A DNA stretch of 64,000 nucleotides from Dipteris shenzhenensis. Taxonomy: Eukaryota; Polypodiophyta; Polypodiopsida; Gleicheniales. Location: assembly GCA_047967505.1 (NCBI GenBank), contig CM106540.1; one strand, 5' to 3'. Position 1 is the stretch's first letter; the number at the start of each line of letters is the position of its first letter. Positions 22,306-34,578 of the stretch are shown here, piece by piece. Below the pieces are notes generated by a model, which made no database searches, was not told the origin of the DNA, and saw only the letters and a list, made by a program, of their open reading frames with translations. The translations under genes were made by a program, and so were the position numbers.

Positions 22306-22570
22306 AGTTAGCACCCATAGGAGGGCGCTTTGCCCTTGTTTTGGTTATTTTCATAAATTAAAAAAATCAAAAAAGTCACACAATGAAAAAATTTGCATAA
22401 TTGTTTACCTCCTAGCAAAGAGGGTCCTTTTTGAGGGCCTTTCACTACAAATTCAACCGATGTCAGGTGCCCTCCTCTGGGCGCCAACTTCATCCTTTTT
22501 TTTAATCTTTTTTTTTTAATTTTTAAATAAAAATAACAAAAATATCACAAAGTTGGCGCCCACAGGAATT
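22306..22570. repeat. Partial palindromic modules 3-5
   Basis: Half-modules occur at 22306-22332 (AGCACCCATAGGAGGGCGC), 22462-22490 (GTGCCCTCCTCTGGGCGCC) and 22548-22567 (CAAAGTTGGCGCCCACAGG), each embedded in similar AAATAAAAATAACCA-type DNA. The first and second could pair over a distance of about 140 bases. They look like decayed or rearranged copies of modules 1 and 2. Confidence 0.75.
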
Positions 22571-22935
22571 TGTGAGTAGATCTAGTTATGCCGTCGATTT
22601 TCCTTCAAAAAGTTAAAAAATTGGAGTTGGTATGCAAAAGTTATGGCTGTTTTACTGTTTGGCAAAAATTCTATATAATTTTTACTAGTTTTCATGCTTT
22701 TCTAAAGGCTTGCTTGCCTTTCACACGAATCATCTACACTTTCTAATTGTTGAAAAATTGTGATTGCTATGCCAAGAGCCAAGATGCTCCATTTTTGGGG
22801 GGTTTTAAAAGCTTTTTTTGTCTTTTGGGGTGCAGGTGGGGGGTATAGCTGTTTTCTAAATTATTTGACAACAAACAAAATTTAAAAAATGGCATCTTCA
22901 CCCTTACACCTATTCTTGCATTAAATACTCATTGA
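22571..22935. other. No recognised feature
   Basis: AT-rich DNA upstream of the MULE promoter. No terminal inverted repeat of the element could be assigned here by eye. Confidence 0.5.
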
Positions 22936-22956
22936 ATGCTATTTGTCAAACATCAA

Positions 22957-22966
22957 CTATATAAAG
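22957..22966 (+). promoter_or_regulatory. TATA box before MULE pseudogene
   Basis: CTATATAAAG lies 132 bases before the ATG at 23098. A C-rich leader and a (CT)n run (23033-23083) fill the interval, a typical plant core promoter with a pyrimidine-rich 5' UTR. The match is good, but transcription cannot be judged from sequence. Confidence 0.55.
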
Positions 22967-23030
22967 ACCCCCTACCCCCCCCACCTCTCTCTCAAGCTCT
23001 CATTCTCTCTCAACTCCTCCTCCATACCCT

Positions 23031-23032
<2 letters not shown>

Positions 23033-23083
<51 letters not shown>
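23033..23083. repeat. (CT)n microsatellite in 5' leader
   Basis: About 25 uninterrupted CT units between the TATA box and the proposed start codon. Confidence 0.95.
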
Positions 23084-23088
<5 letters not shown>

Positions 23089-23097
23089 CTGCTTAAA

Positions 23098-26000
23098 ATG
23101 GACGACCCAACTAGTGCAGGGTCTAGCAACCTCAACGAAGTGCAGATCTATTTGAGCTCCCTCTCGTTAAAGCCAATGATATGATATGCAAATGGCGGAA
23201 CCATTGTGCTAAGTGATGATGACCCCGTGATAGGCAAGGGCATTCGTGTGATGGCCATCACACATGTAAATGGCTGCCTTCAAACTACGCAAGCGGAAGC
23301 CATTTAGGAGAGTGGATTGGGACAGTTGTACATGCTAAACATGGAGTTGTCACATGACTATGTGCTGGAGAGAGGAAAGAGTGCACCTGCCCATGCTCCA
23401 CCCACAATAGATCTCACCCAAAGACCAACCAATTTGAGGCAGAGACCATGCGAGTTGGACCCATCATTCTGAGCACGAGGGAAGGTAGCCATTGCACAAG
23501 CTACACCCACAATAGATCTCACAACTAGCCCAGGAAGCCCGAGCTTGAGGCCGAGTTCAAGCCATGTTGAACAACCATTAGGAGGCCATGGCACGGTACT
23601 AATTGATGATGACAATGATACAGTAGCCACAATGGAGGGTCCTCAAGCAATCATTGGCATGTCACCGTACATCAGGTCTTCTGGGGGATGTCATCGACTG
23701 CTTCATCAACTGTTGCACAATGCAACCACAGTGGAGAAGTTGATGGAAGTTTCGATAATGTACAACGGGAACGTTGCGTTCGAACTGCTGCCCACGCCAC
23801 ATGGAGTGAGTGCAATGGACGGCATGGAACAAAAGTATGATGCCATTGCTACGAAACCAATGTTGACATCAATGACATTTCCTCACAAAGTTCATCACAG
23901 TAGGTGTGTGGGGGAACTAGAGTGTACAAACCCCCTTTGCTCTGGCAAGTCGATTAATGGATTGTCGAACAACACTTTGACTATGTCTCTTTGATTGCAT
24001 GTTATAATCTTCTCTCGTCTGGTGTAGGAAAAATAAACAACAACGTTCTAACTGTTGGAATGTCTACTACTAGCTTGGTAACCTTGGCCTGTTTCGTTTG
24101 CAAAAGGTCCCCCATTCTTTTGAAGCAAAGCAAATGTGTGGCATACTATGTGATGGTGTGGCCCAAAATGACAAGATTCTTTTCCCACATGGGCACACAT
24201 AATCATGAGGTGCAAAGAGGTACCTGTAGAGCCCACGTAAAAGAACTTAGGTGCACGGTTGAAGAGATAGTGAAGGACTTTAGTGCAGCAGGTCCCAGAC
24301 ACCTGCAAATGGTAGTCGTAAAAAAAATAGTTTCAAGTTCCCTCATCTGCAACCCGGGCATCTCCCTTATGGATAATGAGTTGATAGCAATGCTTGAGGA
24401 GTTGGAGCCTCTTGTCCAAAGGCATAGGTAAACCATACAGGGCCAACCCAATGGCAACTACATGCAAATGTGTTTTCTTTGCATTCTTAGAAGCAACATA
24501 ACGTGTAGTCAAATGGACAACCTGGCTCAGGTTCAAGCATATGGTACGTGGTGCTCATGCTGAAAGTGATGAAGGCATGGAGTCCAGGCTCTTGAATCTG
24601 AAGCAAAGATGTGCTTACAGATTTTTCCATGGGATCCTCTTCCCTAGTCAAGCAGTCGATGATGAAAGCAGATGCTTTATCTTCAAGATGTCGACAACAG
24701 GGCCTCCTTCGAGAGGAGATCTGGTGAACCACATGCGCCGCACTGGTGGTGGAGATCTACAAAATAGTTGGATATGTTTTGACCATCTACGGTGCATATG
24801 TGGGTGGACAATGATGGTTGCTCACGTATATGATCCTAGGTAAGGCAAATGCTAGTATTCCTACATTCCCTCCAACACTGAAAGAATGATGCTTATGTTT
24901 AACTTTAGTTGTATGATGCAGCATCCAAGAATTGATGACTGTTGCCGTGTTCGAGATGATGAAAGAAGAGGACACTGAGGCTCATATCATTTTTTGGTCA
25001 AAGCTAAATGATGTCATGGGAAGTGTGGGCACCCCACTATGGACTTTAAAGGCTTCATGGTAGATGAGGCTGGCGTGAACTGGAGAGCAGTATAAATAGT
25101 CTTCAATAATGAACCAAAGGATGTGATGCATGGTCGGGAAAGGTCTTGCCTTTTCCATTGGGAGCAAAGCCTATAGATGCACACCTCCCAATACATGCAT
25201 AGGAGCTTCCAAGACGAGCACAAATGCCTGTGCTGATTGTGGAGGTGTGCATCGACAAAGGAGGATACAACCACACAGCAAAGGTACATTCGGGCTTGAT
25301 GGGCCACAAGGAAGGTTTCTGATTTGAACATCCCTGTGATGGATTATTGGCGGAGTTGGTGGCATGTTCGATATACGTGTTGGCAAAAGCACTTTGTTGG
25401 TGTGAGTATCCATTCACAAATACAAAATTTTATTTTCCCACAAAATTTTGCAAACGAACCACTTATTGTACTTCACTCTTGATAGGACGCGGAGGACATA
25501 TCGCACATGCCCATGACAAATCTTGTTGAGCCTATGCAAGTTAGCTGGCTACCGAAAGATTCAAGGGGATGTTGAATCTGTACGATGCATGTGTCAGTGA
25601 CTTGGCTAATGTGTTGTTGCAAAGCACCAAGAGACATGCATTCATTGAAGGGAAGTACCACGGTGCCGGCCCTAGTGCAGAGAACCTTGCGAGGTGAGCT
25701 CAGCAAGGGAAAAGGCCAACCCCAGCAGCAGCATCGAGGATGGTGGAGGGTGTCACAAGTGGCACTCCTTTGCATCAAGAGCCTGAATTTAGGGGTGACA
25801 ACATAACAGTGGCTTGTAAAGCACAAAAGCATCAATAAGGTGACAATAGAGGAGGAAAATGCCACTCATAGGCCAAATCTTGTGGCAACAAACTAGCCTC
25901 GCAAGAAAGGAGCAAGACAAAACTTTGAAAGCGCAACAAAACAAGTGGAAATGGAGCCCACGATGGTCGATACATCTTTGGAGAAGGTGATGTAGACTGA

Positions 26001-26795
26001 ATTTCACAATACCATATGGACAATTAGAAGGATTCCACCGTGTAGCAGAGTGCAATATCAATGATGGCTAGGGGCACGATAGGGGAAGTGCAAGAAAAAT
26101 ATCAAGAACACAGTAGTAAGAGTGCCAGCTCCATCCTTTTGGGGGATGATTGAGTGGTCCACCTCGCAAGGGAAACCAAGCAATCAATCAAGCTCGCAAA
26201 GGCAATACATGTGGTTCTGCAATGACCACATGGACCATACTTGGAATATATGCTCCTCGATAAAAAATTCCTCGGCCAGAGTTCCGCAACTATGGCCAGT
26301 AGCTCGTGGAACAAATCTCACTGAGAATGAGATAAACTCCCTAGAGACGGGAGGATTTGTTCTACAGAAGGCCCTGATAGAGTGTCATTTGAATGCATCT
26401 ACACCAAGATATCGACCGGGAGTCTCAGAAGCTACAGCTCTATAAGGATAAATTTCACCCTTGCTCTAGAAGCAACAGTAAAGGACCACATAGTATTGAA
26501 AGCCTTGAAACATGAATTTTTCAAGATAGAGACTGAAAACTTTAGAGTGATGGGGGAAAGTTATAATCTTGACGTTGCCAAGAACTCAGTATGTAGTTGT
26601 TGGGATTTCATGGATCAAGTGATGGAGGGGAAGCCATTCCTTGCATCATGCAAGCATTTGTATTTTGTGTACCTCCGCGTGTTGGGGATGGATGCCAATG
26701 CGAACATGTTCATACACCAACCCATGCTTTCATATGACAATTTGCAAGTCATTTTTGGCAACAAGAGAACATTTACCAAAACCCTAAATACGTAG
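23098..26795 (+). pseudogene. MULE-type transposase pseudogene with SWIM zinc finger
   Basis: ATG 23098 starts a frame that runs to 23994 with three in-frame stops (near 23182, 23304, 23469). Domains in order: an acidic, Ser/Pro-rich N-terminus; a zinc-binding DNA-binding region with Cys pairs (23896-24115) ending GTHNHEVQRG (24190-24220), like the WRKY/GCM1-type fold of MULE and FAR1 proteins; a DDE core with HVYDPR (24817), FKGFMVDEAGVNW (25040-25080) and C-x2-H in SCLFHW (25143-25162), the C/DxxH signature of MULEs; a helical stretch NLYDACVSDLANVLLQ (25570-25620); and a SWIM finger CSCWDF...SCKHLYFVYLRV (26590-26685). At least five frame changes disable it. Family assignment is from motif recall; terminal inverted repeats were not found. 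Confidence 0.8.
26588..26795 (+). pseudogene. SWIM zinc finger and C-terminus of the transposase
   Basis: Within the ORF 26382-26795 the pattern is C-x-C, about 19 residues, then C-x-H, followed by the hydrophobic LYFVYLRVLGMDANANMF tail. This is the canonical SWIM arrangement for DNA or protein binding in MULE transposases and FHY3/FAR1 proteins. It is the best-preserved part of the pseudogene. Confidence 0.85.
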
Positions 26796-27138
26796 CAAAA
26801 CCATTTATTAACTTTTTTTCCTTGGAACATAATTCCAGACACAATTATGTATCGTACACCAATATCATGGAGAAATTTGGAGTATTGTGTCCTTTGTAAT
26901 GTTGGGTTCAATTCACCAAAAAAATGTGTGATTAGCATGGACTTGAATTCATTGCTTGTTCGTCTTTCGTAGAAGTATTGTTGTTCTTAATGGTTTCTTC
27001 TTCTTACACAAAACTGGAGCACAAACCTTAAACCATCATTGTTAATTGGCCAATGATTGCAAAACCCCATCATGCAAAAATAGAATGCAAGGCTTTTGAG
27101 TTTACAAAGCACATGCCTGTACAATTGCTAAAGACCAG

Positions 27139-27159
27139 AGAGAGAGAGACACACAGAGA

Positions 27160-27222
<63 letters not shown>

Positions 27223-27322
27223 AGGGAGGGAGAGAAAGAGGGAGGGAGGAAGGGGGGTGAGAGAGTTATATGCATTCGCGCACGCACACACACACACAGA
27301 GGGAGGGAGGGAGGGAGGGAGG

Positions 27323-27370
<48 letters not shown>
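27139..27370. repeat. (GA)n microsatellite with GGGA and CA interruptions
   Basis: Long GA runs alternate with GGAGG-type units and a short CA run (27285-27297). Very long ORFs across it on both strands encode only Arg/Glu or Ser/Leu repeats. Confidence 0.95.
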
Positions 27371-27372
<2 letters not shown>

Positions 27373-27475
27373 AGTTTTAATGTGGTAGGAACAATCCCAA
27401 GATGCCTCAAAGGCATATCCCACGATCCAAGTGTTGAACCAGGTGGACTCAACCTTGAATAGTTCAGAGAGATGT

Positions 27476-27537
<62 letters not shown>

Positions 27538-27614
27538 CAGGGCGAGAGAGTTTCACACACACACACACAGAGGGTTGCAAGGGACTGAGAGAGAGAGAGA
27601 GAGGGGGGGAGGGG

Positions 27615-27680
<66 letters not shown>

Positions 27681-27786
27681 AGTTTTAATATGGTAGGAAC
27701 AATCCCAAGATTCCTCAAAGGCATATCCCATGATCCAAGTGTTGGACACAGATGGACTCAACCTTGAATAGTTGAGAGAGATGTCA

Positions 27787-27788
<2 letters not shown>
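27371..27788. repeat. Duplicated module separated by (GA)n
   Basis: A 109-bp unique module at 27371-27479 (AGTTTTAATGTGGTAGG...GAGATGTCACA) recurs at 27681-27788 with about nine differences. (GA)n, a short CA run and (GA)n lie between. Its last about 25 bp recur twice more at 27823-27880. This is a higher-order tandem array of microsatellite plus module. Confidence 0.9.
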
Positions 27789-27820
<32 letters not shown>

Positions 27821-27873
27821 ATCTGAATAGTTGAGAGAGATGTCACAACCTTGAATAGTTGAAAGAGATGTCA

Positions 27874-27939
<66 letters not shown>

Positions 27940-27965
27940 AGAGAGAGATAGAGAGAGAGAGATCA
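27789..27965. repeat. (GA)n microsatellite
   Basis: Two GA runs (27789-27818 and 27877-27962) with the short module tail between them. Confidence 0.95.
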
Positions 27966-28069
27966 TCTAAGAGAGGACTAATTAGAATAGGTGGAATAAG
28001 AAATAGTGGGTTGCCAAAAAAACTTGCTCCAAAACTCACTCGAAAAACTCGCTCCTGCACACACTCCTC

Positions 28070-29901
28070 TCAATACTCAGCAGGTTTATGCTGGCTGTAG
28101 GGCTTGGAGCCCGATCTAGAAGTCCTCCTCATGGGACATTTTATGAAAATATGGTCCACCCCACAACCGAAGCATAAAGGGGTGTTTGAATTGTTTACTG
28201 TTGTCCCAGATGTGGGTTGGTCATCCTTGAATGGGTAGTATTTAAGAAAGTGATGTCTCTGGCATTTATAATAGGCTATGGTCTGATTGGCAATTGCCTT
28301 ATACGAACACTCACTAGTTTCCCCATCTAGCACAATGGGCATAATAAAGCATCGGCCTTGCCCATAGGTGAGGGCACTCATTTGTAGGGTGGTTGCCTAT
28401 ACATATTCCACACTACACATTGTCTCACCTCGAAAATAAGTGCAGATTGCTTGGCCCTTCTCTACCTAGCCCAAACCTTGAGCTATTGAGCCACCTGATT
28501 TAATAGATCCATGGCTATCTCATCTATTCTCGTGCCCTTAGCCACTTGAGTGGCATCCTTGGCCTCGACAGTGCTAATTGTCTTGCCATTATGAGACACT
28601 ATAGAAGGATCAACGGGTGATTTTTTCGGTTGTGCTTTATCCTTCATATTGTCATCCAGGAGCATGGTGGTCTTACTACATGGCTTGAAGGATGTGGGAT
28701 TCAGGGTAAACAAGTGGTCATGTAACTTGACATCCCTTAATCCAATGAGGAATCAAGGCAGAAGCTATTCAGTGCTCATCCTCTCATGCGGTTCACAGAG
28801 GGAATTTAGGTGTTTAATCGTGGTGATGTATTCCGATAGGGTTTTGTGTTCCTTTTGCTTAACCTCATACAACTGGTTGATCGGACTCCATTTCGGCCCC
28901 ATGGGAGGGAATCCCACTATAAAGGCCTTCCTTAATGTTTCCTAGTTGATATTTTCCTCAGCTCCTAGGGACCTGCCTTATCATTGAGGCTAAGCCCGTA
29001 TACATTCACTTTATCCAAGTCACTAATGTCTCCAAAGGTCTCATAGATTTGCTCAAACCTTTTGATGTGGGAGATGTGATCTCCTTTTCCTAAAAGCTTA
29101 GTGGTGAGCTTTGCACTAGGATCCTCATTGCCTCGTCCGTGAGCACTGTGTGTTGGCGCAAGCAGAGGTGCTTGAGGGGCTGGCACTGTACCATAGTTGG
29201 GTGGCCCTTGGGGTGGATTATAGAAATTTATCAGTCGGATATGAATTGGGTTCGCTAGTCCTAGCCTCGTGAGACCTGGAGCCAGCATGCATGGTGGGCT
29301 CAAGTTTGTTGGCCTCATCGGTATGGGCCTTGCATAAGTATGTTTACGTTAGGCACAGGCCTATAAGATGGGCCGTGGGGAAAGGAGTACCTTCTGGATC
29401 TCCTCCCCAAGTTGTATACTGATTTGGACAAGGGACCGTTGGATGTGGTAAGGTATTGGAACTTGGTGGCTAGAACCTAGGTACCCAAGGCTCATACGTC
29501 CTCATGAAGGATGGTTCACCCTCATAGAACTGAACATGCAGCCCTATAGGTTCCTCAGCTGAGATGGGTATGGGATTGCTTTGAGCATTACCTAACATGG
29601 GTGCTAGTGGGGGCTCTTGCTGTCCTTTAGACACTCTAGTTTTCCTAGCAAAGGGATTGACTAGGCTGGGGTCAAACAAGCCGAACCATCCCATGAGATT
29701 GGAGAATGACTCCCTCAAATGTGAGGTTGTAGTGGAAGGGATGGGTGGTTGGGGCATTATCGAGCTGGAGTTAGAAGCCATGGAGGCCCCAAGTTTCGGG
29801 TTCAAGCTTTCCCCCATGTCAGCATTGAAATACATAGCGCTCTCATGTACCTCTCTCATTCTCATCCTACAACCTCCTGAGCCCATACGGCTCCAAGGCA
29901 A
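28070..29901 (-). pseudogene. Retrotransposon gag pseudogene, inverted copy
   Basis: Minus-strand fragments in order: an N-terminal Ser/Pro-rich part ending EPWVPRF (29901-29470); the proline-rich region and capsid (29318-28965) with DKVNVYGLSLNDKAG, after which a deletion of about 14 bases makes a stop; a later charged part (28713-28483); and a zinc-knuckle-like end (28381-28070) with YKCQRHHF and LCFGCGVDHIFIKCP. The last has C-x2-C-x3-H-x4-C, one residue shorter than the usual knuckle. Four frames are needed to read it. It is the same family as 5003-7665 in opposite orientation. No pol follows. Confidence 0.72.
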
Positions 29902-30025
29902 GTGTCATTTGCTAATCCTCATGCTCTCTCCTACATCTCCACTTTCTTAACATAGTACATGAACTGTTAATTGTGGCGGTACTTAACAGAGACTTCAATG
30001 ACTACCACAGCCATGTGTGATGCAA

Positions 30026-30180
30026 AACATCAAGCAACTTGTTCATCTTCAATTTCATCATCTTCTCATGAAGATTATGTTGCCTTGAGCCCTTCATCTC
30101 CACAAAGACCCTTCTCTCCATCGACTCCACATAGGCCATGTGGTAATGCAATGTAGAAAATAGACTTGGAGATAGGGTTT
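30026..30180 (-). repeat. Repeat R1, right copy
   Basis: Inverted match of 1927-2080. Here it lies 125 bp outside the gag pseudogene rather than next to R2. Confidence 0.8.
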
Positions 30181-30189
30181 GGGTAGTGC

Positions 30190-30420
30190 CATGTGTCATC
30201 ATTGACAACTCACCAGTCAGCTACCGCAGCATCAAACATGTGGTAGTGTCACATCAGCACACAATCACCAATGCCACATCAGTAGCCATGTCCACATTTT
30301 CATGCCACATCATCAATGGCATGTCAACATGCCATATCGTCATGTGCAACCTAAGCATGCCTTGCCACACATGCACACATTTGTAAAACTAGCATGTGAG
30401 CACATAGTGCCACATCATAA
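30190..30420. repeat. Degenerate CCACATCA minisatellite
   Basis: ATGCCACATCA-like words recur about nine times with irregular spacing, for example near 30252, 30280, 30303 and 30405. It separates R1 from DNA leading to R3. Confidence 0.6.
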
Positions 30421-30904
30421 TTTTACTGATCCTTGGACAAAGTTTGGAATGGCCACAACTTTATGTCCTTAGAGAGGAATTCTGCAGAGCTATAAAATGT
30501 AAAAATGCCCAACATATCCTCCTTTATGTAGTGGTCACATCATATCCGAATTATGACTTACATATAATTTAGAACCATTAGGCCTCTTCATCAAAACTCC
30601 ATCTAAATCCATTGCAGCTTGTTTAACCCAAGCACATAAAATGAACGAAGATAAGACCATTTTGCAATATTTTACTTATTGATGTGTAGTCTAGTTTAAG
30701 ATGAGAATAACCTTAGAAGATCGGACCCCAATGATCCAAGTTAGCCATTACATGAACCAATCCATTAGTTTCCCCACTGGCATTAGTCCATTCATATCTA
30801 TGATCAGTGTTCAAGATCATACATTTGACACTGACTCAGTACATCTCGCAATGGGCAATTTTTCAAAGTCGTATATATTTGTTAGAGTGATATTCCTCTT
30901 GGAT

Positions 30905-32245
30905 TCAAGAAAGTTGCACACCTTTTGCACAGACATGCCACCCATGTAAAGTCACTTTTGTTGACTATTTTTGGAATTGGTTCCTACACGCATAACATCC
31001 TCTCAGCTATTATTGGTGCATTGTTATCATCATGCTATTATAGTCTTGATCTTTAGCAAACATTGTTTCATCATGAGTTGGTATCACAAATTTCCTAAGT
31101 TCTCATCACATCCATGTAGGTTGGATGATATTTACAAACCCCTAACCAAATACTTTGTTTTGAGAGGGATTATTACAAATTGATAGCTCAACATGATCCC
31201 CACATTGGTGTCTTAGAGCATAAGCCCACAATGGTAGCTCTCTGTGTTCTCGTGGTGGGTAGGCACTCTTAATGGGACACAAGTAAGCCTCTAGCATAGA
31301 GCACCAAATAGTCTCCAACATGGAGCTATTCCTAGTTAGATCATATTGATGATAAACTAGTCATGACTCCAGATGTGATCAAGTGAGTGGAAATAGAACC
31401 TACATTTGGAGTTTATTACCAAAGGTATGTACTAGTTTACAATGCTGATTTAGACCTCATAGGTGTTGAGAGACTTGACATAGATGTATCACATACTTGT
31501 ATGGATCCTTTCTAATCATACACATTTGTAGGTAAGCCCTTAGCATGAGGCACTTCCATCTACATTGGTACAATTTGACTTTAGTGAATTACAAACATCG
31601 TATGGATGGATGGATTCGACTCCATCTATTGCCACATAAAATGATGCAAATACATAGTAGGAATTTAATAGTGACTATGCAAATTTACAAGTAAGTCCTC
31701 AACATTAGGCCCTCACATCTCCAATGGCATGCAAAGATACATGCCTTGGTGCATTTAGCTCCTTAGTTGATTTCATTCAAGCATCCATTATTGATGCTTT
31801 CCCCTTTGACATGGAGATATAATGTCCTTGGACTCAGTTTCACATAAAAGAACAATCAATTTGTCATCAAGACACTTTAGCATCAAATCAGTTATGCTAA
31901 AGTGCGTATTACTTGGATTCAATTATCACCACCACTTTAGATTAGCAAATTGTTTCTCAACATGAGGACATTTGCACATCAATGCAATCCTACCTAGTGT
32001 AGTGGACATTATTAGGTCTAGCCATCAAGCAACTTAGGAACCTCAGTGTTCTAGCATGCACTTATGGCTATCATACATAGTCCGTACTTCATGCAGAATA
32101 GTAATTGGAGTCCAAAACTTCACATTTGTCTTGATAAGATGTCTCCCTCCCCCCCGAACCTTCAACATTTGTTACTAATAAATAGTGTGTTATGAGCCTA
32201 CCCTTAGGGCACTTGTTTCCTTCTATGATTAATACTAAAGCTAGG
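30905..32245 (-). repeat. Repeat R3, right copy
   Basis: Inverted match of 3476-4850, including GACTATTTTTGGAATTGGTT at one end and CACTTATGGCTATCATACAT near the other. It contains GTAAGCCCTTAGCATGAGGC-type words that are tandemly repeated in the third copy. Confidence 0.8.
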
Positions 32246-32309
32246 ATGTTTATGTAGAGGATGTATATCATCATTTTGGCCTAGCTTGCAAATGTCCTCC
32301 ATAAATCTA

Positions 32310-32780
32310 TTGCCCATGTTCCAAAATTTACCTCTCAAGACTTGCCCAAGCTCACTCACCTTCCTCTCTTTGCCATTGCTCACCTTGCTCACCTTTTGGC
32401 CTAAACGTAGATGCATCTTTACATGTAGACCTAAGCATAGATATTTGTCCATTCACCAAAGTTTGCAATGATAGAATTGGATCATCAAACATAGTGTTTA
32501 CCATACCCTTATATGCTACCTATTAGTATTCTCGTGCTTTCTATGTTCATAGTGGACGACAACAAGATATTGCTATGTTTGGTTGAATAGCCACCATACA
32601 TAAGGGCAATGCTACTTTACACAATCACTTGGACTTCAACTCTACCTCCTTGCAAAATGATCTAGCCTCATTGTCTTAACATACATCCTTTTTTATCACA
32701 ATGATTGAATTATCAAAGATTGAACTAGATTTGAGTGGGATTAATCCAAAATGGACCCTCATGGTGATCATAGTTTTGGT
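32310..32780 (-). repeat. Repeat R2, right copy
   Basis: Inverted match of 2080-2562. It is followed by about 570 bp (32781-33350) without a recognised feature. A minus-strand stretch there containing GDLVCGWIIDNEKPYEGDDP looks protein-like, but I could not assign it. Confidence 0.78.
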
Positions 32781-33346
32781 CCATATTTGCTATTCTTGTT
32801 GGTCCATTCCCATTGGTACAGCAAAGATGTGGTCTGCAGAGATGCCCCCCTTCTTATACCTTGGATTTGACATTCTCGATGTCCACCTCTATTGTGACGA
32901 CCTTATCGGTTGGTTAGCATCTTCACGAAGAGCTTCACGGTTGATGGCGAAGAGAAGGAAGGTCAGATCACTTTTTGCATGAAGCCTCACTTTCTCATGT
33001 ACATATCATGGATGAAGCCTTGCTTTTTGTAGGCAGCCTAAGAGCTCACGTGTAGAATGTATTTTGGATTGATCACAAAAATCCTACGATTGTTTTTTAA
33101 TTTTTGCTGATAGTTCCAACGGATAATTTCTTACACAGCCATTAGAATTCCATGAGGGATGGCAGTGCTCCAAAGATCCTGTGCACTTGCCCATCACCCA
33201 AGTTCCACTCGCATCACGATATAGAAAGGATCATCTCCCTCGTAAGGTTTTTCGTTGTCAATGATCCATCCACAAACGAGGTCACCCTGTGAACAAGGGA
33301 AACCAATCGGAGAGACAAAGAAAGGTATAACATTAAAAGAAGTGCT

Positions 33347-34578
33347 CTATTCTAACATTTTGACACTCATGCCCTTGCTCGGCCTCTCACCAGCTAGAAC
33401 CTTCTCTCTCACAAAGTGATAATGCACCTCAATGTGCTTCGTTCTAGCATGATAAACTGGGTTATTAGCAAGCATGATGCTGCTAATGTTGTCACAATGA
33501 ATGACAACTGCTGCATGAATTGACTGTCCATATCTGCAAGTAGCTTCCGTAACCAAGCTACCTCACATGCAGCCATTGCTGCACCCTTGTACTCAGCCTC
33601 TGTGCTCGATAAGGCAACTGTTGGCTGCTTCTTGCTGCTCCAACTGATGGCACCACTCCCAAGGGAAAACATAAAACCACTAGTAGATCTCCTGTCTGAG
33701 ACACTACCAGCCCAGTCAGCATCTGTGTATCCATGTACCTGTAATGCACACCCAGCTTCATAAAACAGTCCATAATGCAATGTGGACTTCACATACCACA
33801 GTATGCGCCTAGCCGCATCCAAATGTGGCTTCCTCGGTGCCTGCATAAACTGACTCACCAGCCCCACAGCATAGCTCAAATCTGGTCTGGTTATAGTCAC
33901 GTAAATCAAGCTACCTACTATGCACCTGTACATAGTAATATCTTCAAGAAGCTCACCTGTCTCTGCATTGAGCTTCACATTCTGCTCCAATGGAACAGAG
34001 ATAGGCTTACAGCCTGTCATCCCATATTTGGATAGCATGTCCAAACCGTATTGCCTTTGCAACAGCCATATCCCACTCGGGGATCTAATAACCTCAATGC
34101 CCAAGAAGTAACGCAGCTCTCCCAAATCCTTCATCTCAAATTTCTGCTTCAACAGCAGCTTCACTTCATTAATGTCTGCATCACTATCACCTGTGATAAT
34201 CAAGTCATCAACATAGATGACTACAAGCACAATCCCTCTGTTTGTCCTTTTCACATAAAGTGAAAAATCTGAATTGGAAATCTGAAATCCAATAGTGACA
34301 AGATATTGCCCTATCTTGTCTGACCATGCCCTCGGCGCCTGTTTTAAGCCATACAAGGCTTTGCGCAACCTGCATACAAAATCGGGGTGTGAATTATCCT
34401 CATAACCTTCTAGCTGCATCATATAAACCTCTTCCTGCAAATCACCATGCAAGAAGGCATTTTTCACATCCATCTGATGCAAAGACCATCCCTTTGCAGC
34501 AGCCATAGCAATTACTACTCTCACGGTTGCCATCCTTGCAACTGGGCTGAAAGTTTCCTCATAGTCAATTCCATATGT
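33347..34578 (-). pseudogene. Copia RT C-terminal part and RNase H
   Basis: From the TAG at 34581-34579 onward the same frame continues: the QMDVKNAFLHGDL segment, LKQAPRAWS and the intact active site VVIYVDDLIITG (about 34220). RNase H follows with DADWAGSVSDRRS and [11 protein letters not shown] missing base near 33528 moves the rest (HCDNISSIMLANNPVYH, TKHIEVHYHFV) to another frame, and the protein ends soon after because of truncation at about 33385. Confidence 0.92.

Noticed and set aside
32701-32982. 93-codon + strand ORF MIELSKIELDL...
   Set aside because: Its first part is repeat R2, which is non-coding in the other copy, and the remainder shows no motif.
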